The position numbers and the translations under genes are program-made. Below, in pieces: positions 1 to 5,955 of a DNA stretch of 8,218 nt; positions within the stretch are counted from its first letter, which is position 1, and each line of letters starts with the position of its first letter. The DNA is from Nocardioidaceae bacterium (GTDB lineage: Bacteria > Actinomycetota > Actinomycetes > Propionibacteriales > Nocardioidaceae). The notes under the pieces were generated by a model, which saw only the letters and a list, made by a program, of their open reading frames with translations, searched no databases and was not told where the DNA came from. The stretch lies in the NCBI GenBank assembly GCA_025965395.1, contig JAOPXA010000021.1:1-8218 (forward strand). Reading direction: 5' to 3'.

Positions 1-1268
1 GGGACGATCGCATGGGTGAAACCGATGCGCGCTGCCTCTCGAATCCGCGCGCCCAGACCTGACACCTTGCGCACCTCGCCCGCGAGACCGACTTCGCCGA
101 TTGCCACGACGTGAGACCCGATCGGCAGGTTCTCGAGCGCGGACGCGGCAGCGATGGCGACGGCAAGGTCGACCGCCGGCTCAGTGAGCTTGGCGCCGCC
201 GACCGTGGCGGCGTAGACGTCGTGCTGGAGGAGGTTGATGTCGCAGTGCCTGGTGAGCACGGCCAGGATCATGGAGACGCGGGAAGAGTCGAGCCCGCTC
301 GTGGTGCGTCTGGGATTGGTCTGTGTCGTCGCGATGGCGAGGGCTTGCACCTCGGCCAGGAGCGGGCGACGACCCTCCATGGTGACGGTCACACAGGTGC
401 CCGCCACCGGCGTGACGTGCCGCGAGACGAACAGACCCGTGGGGTCAGGCACCTCGACAATGCCGTCGTCGACGAGGTCGAAGCAGCCGATCTCGTCGAT
501 GGGCCCGAAGCGGTTCTTGACCGCGCGCAGAAGCCTCAGCCGTGAGTTGCGGTCGCCCTCGAACTGCAAGACGACATCGACGAGGTGCTCGAGCACCCGC
601 GGCCCGGCGACCGAACCGTCCTTTGTGACGTGACCGACGAGCAGTGTTGCGATGTTCTTGGTCTTGGCGACCTGCACCAAGGTGGCGGCCACCTCGCGGA
701 CCTGAGTGACGCCACCGGGCACCCCATCGACGCCTGCCGAGCCGATGGTCTGGACCGAGTCGACGATGAGCAAAGTGGGCTTGACCTGCTCGATGTGGCT
801 CAGCACCGCACCAAGGTCAGTCTCGGCGGCAAGATAGAGAAGCGGCTCAACCGCACCGGTGCGCTCTGCGCGCATACGCACCTGGCCGGCGGACTCCTCG
901 CCCGACACATACAGCGTGCGCTCGCCCTTGCGCGCCCATCGTGCGGCCGCCTCGAGCAGCAGCGTCGACTTGCCGACGCCAGGCTCACCCGCGAGCAGCA
1001 GCACCGCGCCCGGCACCACGCCGCCTCCCAGCACGCGGTCGAACTCGGGTATGCCGCTTGTCGTGGCAATGGAGGTCTGCGTGTCGACTTCCGTCATCGG
1101 AATGGCAGGGCTCGTGACGGGGGATGCCTTGGTGCGCGCGGCCGACGCGACGCCTACCTCGTCGACCGTGCCCCACGCTTGACACTCGCCGCACCGACCG
1201 ACCCACTTGCTCGTGGTCCAACCGCACTCGGTGCAGGTGTATGCGGGTCTCGCCGGCTTGGGAGGCAT
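1..1268 (-). CDS. radA: DNA repair protein RadA (Sms), 3' end cut by window edge
   Basis: RadA is a RecA-like ATPase with a Lon-like C-terminal domain that helps process recombination intermediates and branch migration on DNA. Read from the ATG at 1268, the frame stays open for 422 codons to the left edge. It shows an N-terminal zinc finger (CX2C pairs at Cys12/15 and 26/29), a Walker A motif GEPGVGKST at residues 94-102, a Walker B LLIVDS around 166-171, the RadA-specific KNRFG motif at 251-255, and the start of the Lon-protease-like domain (about 345 onward, including GGAKLTEPAVDLA). The family is usually about 450-460 aa, so roughly 30-40 residues lie outside. The ATG is preceded at six bases by a TAGCCT hexamer with no Shine-Dalgarno, suggesting a leaderless transcript. 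In actinobacteria disA often follows radA; it would lie just left of this window (inference). Identification is very secure. Confidence 0.97.
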   Translation of the reverse strand, partial: MPPKPARPAYTCTECGWTTSKWVGRCGECQAWGTVDEVGVASAARTKASPVTSPAIPMTEVDTQTSIATTSGIPEFDRVLGGGVVPGAVLLLAGEPGVGKSTLLLEAAARWARKGERTLYVSGEESAGQVRMRAERTGAVEPLLYLAAETDLGAVLSHIEQVKPTLLIVDSVQTIGSAGVDGVPGGVTQVREVAATLVQVAKTKNIATLLVGHVTKDGSVAGPRVLEHLVDVVLQFEGDRNSRLRLLRAVKNRFGPIDEIGCFDLVDDGIVEVPDPTGLFVSRHVTPVAGTCVTVTMEGRRPLLAEVQALAIATTQTNPRRTTSGLDSSRVSMILAVLTRHCDINLLQHDVYAATVGGAKLTEPAVDLAVAIAAASALENLPIGSHVVAIGEVGLAGEVRKVSGLGARIREAARIGFTHAIV

Positions 1269-1280
1269 GGGTTACAGGCT
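1269..1280 (-). promoter_or_regulatory. Putative leaderless promoter -10 element of radA
   Basis: On the minus strand the sequence reads TAGCCT, then GTAACC, then the radA ATG. A TAnnnT hexamer ending six bases before the start codon fits the actinobacterial pattern in which the A of ATG is itself the transcription start. No convincing -35 box and no Shine-Dalgarno are visible. The same spacing occurs at four other genes in this window, which strengthens the call. Confidence 0.6.
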
Positions 1281-1301
1281 AGGCGACGGGTCGGACAGTC
1301 T

Positions 1302-1377
1302 TGGTTTCGACAGGCTCAACCAGCGGAAGACGGCTCGACCGGCGGAAGACGGTTCGACCGGCGGAAGGCGGTTCAGA
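1302..1377. repeat. Tandem 19-bp repeat array between the glyoxalase-like gene and radA
   Basis: Three copies of a 19-bp unit, consensus CGGCGGAAGACGGTTCGAC, stand head to tail at 1321-1339, 1340-1358 and 1359-1377. Copies 1 and 2 differ at two positions; the third diverges after GGTTC. They are preceded by a related element, GGTTTCGACAGGCTCAAC, at about 1303-1320. The array fills most of the 104-bp spacer, and its last copy runs into the glyoxalase-like stop codon (TGA, complement of 1373-1375). The GGTTTCGACAGGCTCAACC motif resembles, from memory, dispersed intergenic repeats of some Actinobacteria, so this may be a locally amplified REP-like element. That identity cannot be confirmed from one window. 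Confidence 0.75.
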
Positions 1378-2011
1378 TCCGGACGTTGCCGCTCGGGGTG
1401 GTGAACTCAGCAGCCAGGATGCCGGGCGTGCCGTTCGGCGCGACCCACCGCACCTCGAGGGTCTCGAGCGCTTCGATCGCCGGCTGACCGAGCCAGTCAG
1501 AGACCCGACGAGGATCTCCGGCGATCTCGAGCGCGATGAGCTCGACGTCGGAAACTGCGCCCTGCGAGGGATGCTCCGCAGCGGGCACGTCCCACGAGAT
1601 GACCCAGGGCAGTTGGGGGTCGCTGGCAAAGCCCTTGAGGCCGATTTGGTGCCACTGCAGGTTGAAGCCGTCGGGGCGGCGACGATTGCCCTCGATGGCG
1701 TGGCGACCGATGCGCTTCTCGACCTCGGCGAGGTCGTTGACGGCCACGACCCACCCGAGCCAACCACCACCAGCATCAGAACGAGCACGGACTGCCTGGC
1801 CGAACGGCGCCTTCTCGGAAGCGGGATGATCGAGCACTTCGACGACTTCGAGGTACTGGCCATTCTTGAGCGGCATGATCATGTTGCGGGTGCCGAAGCG
1901 GGGGTGAATGCCACCGTCGAGAAAGTCGGCGCCAAGCAGTTCGCTCAACTTCGCCGTGGTGCTGAGCAATCCTGCGGGTCCAACTGCGAACGAGACGTGG
2001 TCGAGGTGCAT
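1373..2011 (-). CDS. Glyoxalase-like domain (VOC superfamily) protein
   Basis: This 212-aa protein resembles the glyoxalase-like domain family (PF13468 type) of the vicinal-oxygen-chelate superfamily. The start MHLDHVSFAV (His5) and the segment HPRFGTRNMIMPL (about 36-48), followed by YLEVVEVL (Glu55), are the typical first beta-alpha-beta module. His5 and Glu55 sit where such proteins usually carry metal-binding or active-site residues. A second module follows, with WLGWVVAV near 84-91 and SDVELIALEIAG near 154-165. The substrate is unknown; membership does not imply true glyoxalase I activity. The ATG at 2011 starts exactly at the domain boundary. No clear Shine-Dalgarno precedes it. The gene lies 48 bp after the CAP-domain gene on the same strand, so it could be read through from there or use a weak TACCCT hexamer at 2051-2056. 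Its stop codon lies inside the last copy of the 19-bp repeat. Confidence 0.85.
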   Translation of the reverse strand: MHLDHVSFAVGPAGLLSTTAKLSELLGADFLDGGIHPRFGTRNMIMPLKNGQYLEVVEVLDHPASEKAPFGQAVRARSDAGGGWLGWVVAVNDLAEVEKRIGRHAIEGNRRRPDGFNLQWHQIGLKGFASDPQLPWVISWDVPAAEHPSQGAVSDVELIALEIAGDPRRVSDWLGQPAIEALETLEVRWVAPNGTPGILAAEFTTPSGNVRI

Positions 2012-2059
2012 ACCCGATTGTGGCCGGACACACCGATCACGGATTTTGTCAGGGTAGCC

Positions 2060-2536
2060 TTACATCGCGCGGCCGAAGACCTGGCTGACCCACCAGATGC
2101 CGTTGTCGTCCTTATAGGCACCCAAACCGATGAGCCGATACTTAGGCCGGAGGATGTTCTCTTTGTGCCCGGGGGAGTGCATCCACGCGTTCACGACCTT
2201 CTTGCCCGACGTGAAGCCGTACGCGATGTTCTCGCCCACCATGCTCAGGTCGCAGTTGTCCATGATCGGGCCGAGCTCTTGGTGGTACATCTGCTGCTTG
2301 GTGGCCATCTTCTTGGCCCAGCGCTCCGCAAATCCATCAACGCACTTTGCGGCCTTCTTGAACTTGAGCTTCACGCGATCTCGGTCGGTGCGCTCCTTGT
2401 TGGTCCACTTGATCGCCGAGGCTTCATACCGATCCGATGCCGAAGCAGCAGAGGCAAGCCCAGGCACGGCGAGCAGCATCACCAAGCAAACGAGCAGCGC
2501 AAACACGCTGCGCACGAACGATCCCCCGAAAGTCAT
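2060..2536 (-). CDS. Secreted CAP/SCP-domain protein
   Basis: This 158-aa protein has a classic signal peptide: Arg9, a hydrophobic stretch from about 10 to 24 (VFALLVCLVMLLAV), then GLASA-A with likely signal-peptidase cleavage near residue 30. The mature part is one CAP (CRISP/antigen 5/PR-1, 'SCP') domain. Landmarks are MYHQEL (His85), VGENIAYG (Glu102), AWMHSPGHKENIL at about 117-129 (His124), and the final strand GIWWVSQVFG. Cys65 and Cys95 could form a disulfide outside the cell. CAP proteins occur in many bacteria and their biochemical role is mostly unknown; lipid binding or cell-wall association is often proposed. The mature protein is strongly basic (many Lys in 43-80), which would favour cell-envelope binding (inference). 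Its start lies 9 bp after the stop of the upstream Cys-rich gene, and it has its own leaderless-type promoter signal. Confidence 0.93.
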   Translation of the reverse strand: MTFGGSFVRSVFALLVCLVMLLAVPGLASAASASDRYEASAIKWTNKERTDRDRVKLKFKKAAKCVDGFAERWAKKMATKQQMYHQELGPIMDNCDLSMVGENIAYGFTSGKKVVNAWMHSPGHKENILRPKYRLIGLGAYKDDNGIWWVSQVFGRAM

Positions 2537-2548
2537 AGCTAAAACCTA
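2537..2548 (-). promoter_or_regulatory. Putative leaderless promoter -10 element of the CAP gene
   Basis: The minus strand reads TAGGTT-TTAGCT-ATG, a TAnnnT hexamer six bases before the start codon. The first three bases of the hexamer are the TAG stop codon of the upstream Cys-rich gene, so stop codon and promoter share bases. No Shine-Dalgarno is present between them. Confidence 0.6.
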
Positions 2549-3322
2549 ACCCGAGGCCGGGTCCGTTCGTGGCGTTTTGGGGGTGATTCCGCTCGCCCGA
2601 TGCCGCGCTGTCTGAGGGCCTGCGAGCTGCCCCTCGCAGTGTCGGACAAGCTCGGCGTATGCGGTCTCGCCCATCAGCTCGGTGAGTTCGTCGCGGTTGG
2701 AGAGGTAGACAGGTTGGGGACCTACATGCGCCTCGGTGTTGGACGAGCAGTACCAGTCGAGGTCCTTGCCGCCCGGCCCCCAGCCTGCGCGCACATACTC
2801 GCCGATCTCGACCTCGGTGTAGGTCGACCCATCCGTACGTTCGACCTCGCGGAACTGCCGTCGCAGCGGTAGCTGCCAACACACATCGGGCTTCACGTCG
2901 AGCGGCTTGACGCCGTTGTCGAGGGCCCATCCGTGAAGTGCACAGCCGTAGCCGCCGGAGAAGTCGGTGCCGTTGTGGAAGATGCAGGCTCCGTCGACGA
3001 CGCGCGTCTTGAGCTCGCCGTCGCCGTCCTTCTCGGTCCATCCGCCGCGGCGCGCGTCGTCGTGGCGCTGCCACTGGGCGGGCGTCAATCGTTCGACGAA
3101 ACCGGCGACTCGTTCGTGATCCTCGTCGCCCGCGAAGTGCGCTCCCAGAGTGCAGCACCCTGCGTCGGGGCTCGTCGCGTAGATGCCTTTGCAGCCCGCC
3201 CCGAAGATGCAGGTCCAGCTCGACGTCAGCCACGTGAGGTCGCACCGAAAGATCTCACTCGCGTCGTCGGGATTGGCGAACTCGACGAACGCGCGCGGGA
3301 AGTCGATCGATACCTCGGGCAT
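2546..3322 (-). CDS. Conserved actinobacterial Cys-rich protein (Rv0495c-like)
   Basis: This 258-aa cytoplasmic-looking protein has no signal peptide or membrane segment. It carries ten cysteines (27, 38, 44, 56, 57, 113, 127, 148, 192, 229), many near aromatic and glycine residues: [20 protein letters not shown] at about 25-44, [11 protein letters not shown] at 53-63, GACIFHN at 111-117, GYGCALH at 124-130 and DVCWQLP at 146-152. This suggests a metal or Fe-S binding cysteine cluster. The pattern and the position, divergent from a Ppx/GppA gene, match my memory of M. tuberculosis Rv0495c (a DUF3109-type protein) next to Rv0496. No function is established that I can name. The C-terminal 25 residues look like an unstructured tail. 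The ATG at 3322 is supported by the conserved-looking N-terminus ([15 protein letters not shown]) and by a TAGAGT hexamer six bases upstream. Confidence 0.88.
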   Translation of the reverse strand: MPEVSIDFPRAFVEFANPDDASEIFRCDLTWLTSSWTCIFGAGCKGIYATSPDAGCCTLGAHFAGDEDHERVAGFVERLTPAQWQRHDDARRGGWTEKDGDGELKTRVVDGACIFHNGTDFSGGYGCALHGWALDNGVKPLDVKPDVCWQLPLRRQFREVERTDGSTYTEVEIGEYVRAGWGPGGKDLDWYCSSNTEAHVGPQPVYLSNRDELTELMGETAYAELVRHCEGQLAGPQTARHRASGITPKTPRTDPASG

Positions 3323-3334
3323 ACCCTCACTCTA
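3323..3334 (-). promoter_or_regulatory. Putative leaderless promoter -10 element of the Cys-rich gene
   Basis: The minus strand reads TAGAGT-GAGGGT-ATG in the 91-bp spacer shared with the divergent ppx gene. The GAGGGT is purine-rich but touches the ATG, too close to work as a Shine-Dalgarno. The hexamer and six-base spacing match the other leaderless candidates. No good -35 box is seen. Confidence 0.58.
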
Positions 3335-3400
3335 ATCGCGCCGCACGCGCAAACTCATCGCCCGCCAGGACCGCGTTTACCCGGCGTGACGAAGAGAGTG

Positions 3401-3413
3401 GGAGGATGGGCGT
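3401..3413 (+). promoter_or_regulatory. Ribosome binding site (possibly also a -10) of ppx
   Basis: GGAGGA at 3401-3406 ends seven bases before the ATG at 3414, a good Shine-Dalgarno at good spacing and the clearest in the window. The overlapping hexamer GAGGAT (3402-3407) also sits exactly six bases from ATG, like the leaderless -10 elements elsewhere here, but lacks the leading T. I favour the ribosome-binding reading. Confidence 0.6.
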
Positions 3414-4325
3414 ATGCGCATCGGCGTTCTCGACATCGGCTCCAACACGGGTCACCTCTTGGTGGTGGACGCGTACGACGGCGGTCCTCCCATTCCGGCC
3501 TATTCCTACAAGGAGCCGCTTCGTCTCGCCGAGCACCTCGACCCAGACGGCGCCGTGGGCGAGGCGGGTATCGCCCAGCTCATCAAGTTCGTGATCGAGT
3601 CCAAGGCAGAGGCGGCAGAGCGGGGGTGCGCCGAGATCTTGGCGTTCGCGACCTCAGCGGTCCGCGATGCCGTCAACTCAGACGAGGACATCGCTCGCGT
3701 CCGCACCGAGAGCGGGGTCGACCTAGAGGTCATGCCCGGCGACAACGAGGCGCGCCTGACGTTTCTGGCTGTGCGACGCTGGTTTGGTTGGTCCTCCGGC
3801 CGGCTTGGTGTCTTTGACATCGGTGGTGGCTCACTCGAGATTGCGGTGGGCGCCGACGAGGTTCCCGAGGTCGCTCAGTCATTGCCGCTCGGCGCAGGCA
3901 GGCTCACCCGTGACTGGCTCCAGCAGGGCCGGTCCGTCGCCGACTTCCGCTTCTTCGTTCGTACCTCCATCGCCGCAGACGCCGGAGCCTTGCTCAGGGG
4001 CGGTGCGTTCGACCACGCCGTGGCAACGAGCAAGACCTTCCGGTCGCTCGCCCGGATGTGTGGCTCAGCTCCCTACACCGAGGGTCAGTATGTGCGTCGC
4101 ACGCTGCGCCGCAAGGACCTCAAGGTGCTGACCGAGCAGTTGAGCGGCATGGAGGTCTCTGCCATCGCCGAGCTTCCGGGCGTCTCGCCCAACCGCGCGC
4201 ACCAGATGCTGGCGGGTGCGCTGGTCGCCGAGTCCGCCATGGACCTGTTCGACCTGTCCGAGCTGGAGATCTGCCCCTGGGCGCTCCGCGAAGGCGTCCT
4301 CATCCAGCGGATCGACCAGTTCTAG
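3414..4325 (+). CDS. ppx: Ppx/GppA family phosphatase (short actinobacterial exopolyphosphatase type)
   Basis: This 303-aa protein belongs to the Ppx/GppA branch of the ASKHA (actin-like ATPase) superfamily, whose members release phosphate from polyphosphate or convert pppGpp to ppGpp. The phosphate-1 loop is [13 protein letters not shown] at about 5-17. FATSAVRDA (78-86) and NEARLTF (111-117) follow, the latter holding the likely catalytic Glu112, and the phosphate-2 loop is FDIGGGSLE at 134-142. [10 protein letters not shown] at 156-165 is also typical. It lacks the long C-terminal HD-like region of the roughly 500-aa E. coli Ppx and GppA, as do the short actinobacterial proteins such as Rv0496, its apparent positional counterpart. 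Sequence alone cannot settle polyphosphate versus pppGpp as substrate. The TIM-barrel gene begins one base after its stop, so the two are surely one transcript. Confidence 0.93.
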   Translation: MRIGVLDIGSNTGHLLVVDAYDGGPPIPAYSYKEPLRLAEHLDPDGAVGEAGIAQLIKFVIESKAEAAERGCAEILAFATSAVRDAVNSDEDIARVRTESGVDLEVMPGDNEARLTFLAVRRWFGWSSGRLGVFDIGGGSLEIAVGADEVPEVAQSLPLGAGRLTRDWLQQGRSVADFRFFVRTSIAADAGALLRGGAFDHAVATSKTFRSLARMCGSAPYTEGQYVRRTLRRKDLKVLTEQLSGMEVSAIAELPGVSPNRAHQMLAGALVAESAMDLFDLSELEICPWALREGVLIQRIDQF

Positions 4326-4326
4326 G

Positions 4327-5121
4327 GTGGCCGCTGTTCCTGCTCCGATCCCGATTTCCTTGTCGACCTCTTCGGTCTATCCGGGCACGACCGCGAGCGG
4401 CTTCGAAGCGGCCAAGCGGCTCGGCTACGACGGCGTCGAGGTCATGGTGGGCATCGACTCCGTCAGCGCCGACATCGCTCAGGTCAAGTCGCTGTCGGAG
4501 TTCCACGAGATCCCGATCCACGCGATCCACGCTCCGTGTCTCCTCGTCACTCAGCGCGTATGGGGGATCGAGCCCTGGGGCAAGCTCATCAAGAGCGCCG
4601 AGATGGCGCACGAGGTCGGCGCCGACACCGTCGTCGTCCATCCGCCGTTTCGCTGGCAGCGCGACTATGCGCGCGGATTCGTCCAGGGCATCGCCGACCT
4701 GGAGAAGGAGACCGACATGGTCTTCGCGGTCGAGAACATGTACCCCTGGCGCACCGGGCAACGCGAATTTCAGGCATACGCTCCAGGCTGGGATCCCGTG
4801 GTTCAGGACTACGCCCACGTGACGCTCGACCTTTCCCACAGCGCGACCGCGCAAGGCGATCCCGTGCAGATGGCCAAGGACCTCGGTGGTCGGCTCGCGC
4901 ACATCCACATGGCCGACGGTGCGGGCTCGGCCAAGGACGAGCACATGATCCCTGGTCGGGGCACGCAGCCGTGCCAGGAGTTCCTCGAACAAGCCGCCGC
5001 TCAGGGGTTCAAGGGCCACATCGTGGTAGAGATCAACACCCGCAAGGCCGCCGATCAGTTGGCCCGCGAAGCCGATCTGCTGGAGGCGTTGGCCTTCATC
5101 CGCCTGCACTTCGACGGCTGA
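4327..5121 (+). CDS. TIM-barrel protein, sugar phosphate isomerase / AP endonuclease family 2 fold
   Basis: From the GTG at 4327 this is a 264-aa xylose-isomerase-like TIM barrel. The frame also opens at an ATG at 4216, but that adds 37 Ser/Arg/Pro-rich residues lying wholly inside ppx, so the GTG one base after the ppx stop (translational coupling) is the better start. Residues matching the metal ligands of endonuclease IV appear in order: His69 (HAPC), His105 (VVHPP), Glu136 (AVENM), Asp168 and His171 (LDLSH), His194 (HIHMAD), Asp204 and His206 (KDEH), Glu235 (VVEIN). GRG at 210-212 follows. It is not a canonical Nfo; annotations for such proteins usually read 'sugar phosphate isomerase/epimerase', and Rv0498 seems the positional equivalent. 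The substrate is unknown. A metal-dependent isomerase or a phosphodiesterase/nuclease are both possible. Confidence 0.9.
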   Translation: MAAVPAPIPISLSTSSVYPGTTASGFEAAKRLGYDGVEVMVGIDSVSADIAQVKSLSEFHEIPIHAIHAPCLLVTQRVWGIEPWGKLIKSAEMAHEVGADTVVVHPPFRWQRDYARGFVQGIADLEKETDMVFAVENMYPWRTGQREFQAYAPGWDPVVQDYAHVTLDLSHSATAQGDPVQMAKDLGGRLAHIHMADGAGSAKDEHMIPGRGTQPCQEFLEQAAAQGFKGHIVVEINTRKAADQLAREADLLEALAFIRLHFDG

Positions 5122-5128
5122 CCGGCCC

Positions 5129-5140
5129 TAAGGTAAGGCC
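5129..5140 (+). promoter_or_regulatory. Putative leaderless promoter -10 element of proC
   Basis: TAAGGT-AAGGCC-ATG stands in the 19-bp gap after the TIM-barrel gene. The hexamer fits TAnnnT with the six-base spacing. AAGG could be read as a weak Shine-Dalgarno but lies only two bases from the ATG, too close to work. The promoter would let proC be expressed independently of ppx. Confidence 0.58.
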
Positions 5141-5938
5141 ATGGCTTCCCTCGCAATCTTTGGCGTCGGCGTGATCGGCGAGATGCTTCTCTCTGCGTTG
5201 CTGAAGGGTGGCATCCCGCCCGGCGACATCGTCGTGACGGAGAAGCGTGCCGACAACGCGGCGAGGATCACCGCGACGCACGGCGTCACCGTGGTCGACA
5301 ACAGCGTCGCGGCACAGGGGGCGGACCTGCTCTTGATCGTCGTCAAGCCTCAGGACGTGTTCGGGCTGCTCGACGAAATCGGCTCGTCCATCCGGCCCGG
5401 CAGCACGGTGATCTCGCTCGCCGCCGGCATCACGACCGCGTCGATCGAAGCGGTGGTCCCTGAGGGTGTTGCCGTCATCCGCGTCATGCCCAACACGCCC
5501 GCCCTCGTGGGTGAAGGCATGTATGGGGTGTCCGTTGGTTCCGCCGTCTCCGATGCGCAGCTGGAGGCCGCCTTGTCGCTGCTGCGGTCCAGCGGCAAGG
5601 TCTTGGTGATCCCGGAGGCCGACCAGAACGCGTTGACGGCCGTGTCCGGCTCGGGGCCGGCATACATCTTCCTGGTCGCTGAGGCCATGATCGCGGCGGG
5701 CGTGGCCGCAGGCTTGTCTGCGGAGACCGCCCACGACCTCACTGTCCAGACCGTGGTGGGCTCGGCGAAGCTTTTGGCAGCAAGCGACGTCGGGCCTGAG
5801 ATCCTGCGCCAGCGCGTCACATCCCCACAAGGAACGACGGCCGAGGCGATCGCGGTCCTTGAGGCGCGCGGCTTGCGCAAGGCCTTCGAGGACGCAATAG
5901 CGGCTGCGGTTGCACGCGCAGCCGAGCTTTCCGCCTGA
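5141..5938 (+). CDS. proC: Pyrroline-5-carboxylate reductase
   Basis: ProC carries out the last step of proline synthesis in the cytoplasm, reducing 1-pyrroline-5-carboxylate with NAD(P)H. The 265-aa length is normal for the family. The Rossmann motif GVGVIG is at residues 8-13, VVKPQD at 67-72, and VIRVMPNTPALVGEG at about 112-126 is highly typical. ALTAVSGSGPAYIF (164-177) and the signature around LRQRVTSPQGTT (222-233) complete the dimerization and active-site domain. The signature normally reads TSPGGTT; here Gln230 replaces the first Gly, a mild oddity in an otherwise intact enzyme. It lies 19 bp after the TIM-barrel gene and 17 bp before acuC, with its own leaderless-type -10. Very secure. 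Confidence 0.97.
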   Translation: MASLAIFGVGVIGEMLLSALLKGGIPPGDIVVTEKRADNAARITATHGVTVVDNSVAAQGADLLLIVVKPQDVFGLLDEIGSSIRPGSTVISLAAGITTASIEAVVPEGVAVIRVMPNTPALVGEGMYGVSVGSAVSDAQLEAALSLLRSSGKVLVIPEADQNALTAVSGSGPAYIFLVAEAMIAAGVAAGLSAETAHDLTVQTVVGSAKLLAASDVGPEILRQRVTSPQGTTAEAIAVLEARGLRKAFEDAIAAAVARAAELSA

Positions 5939-5943
5939 CGGCG

Positions 5944-5955
5944 TAGGGTTTCGGT
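5944..5955 (+). promoter_or_regulatory. Putative leaderless promoter -10 element of acuC
   Basis: TAGGGT-TTCGGT-ATG lies in the 17-bp gap after proC. It is a TAnnnT hexamer with the six-base spacing and no Shine-Dalgarno. It suggests that acuC has its own start site despite being packed tightly behind proC. Confidence 0.6.

Noticed and set aside
1321..1377. Possible CRISPR array
   Set aside because: The 19-bp units are directly adjacent with no spacers, only three copies exist, and no cas gene is nearby.
585..1487. 300-codon plus-strand frame opposite radA
   Set aside because: The minus strand here encodes unmistakable RadA (zinc finger, Walker A, KNRFG). The plus frame is a His/Arg/Gly-rich shadow and crosses the repeat array.
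1301..2542. 413-codon open frame on the plus strand, one of the longest in the window
   Set aside because: It is antisense to the glyoxalase-like and CAP genes, which have clear family motifs and a signal peptide. Its own translation is Arg/Ala/Val-rich with no recognisable domain, as expected of an antisense frame in GC-rich DNA.
2933..3817. 294-codon plus-strand frame across the Cys-rich gene and the start of ppx
   Set aside because: It overlaps two better-supported genes in other frames and turns into an Arg-rich low-complexity stretch inside ppx.
4300..5109. 269-codon minus-strand frame opposite the TIM-barrel gene
   Set aside because: It is fully antisense to a gene with a complete set of metal-ligand motifs; no domain is recognisable in it.
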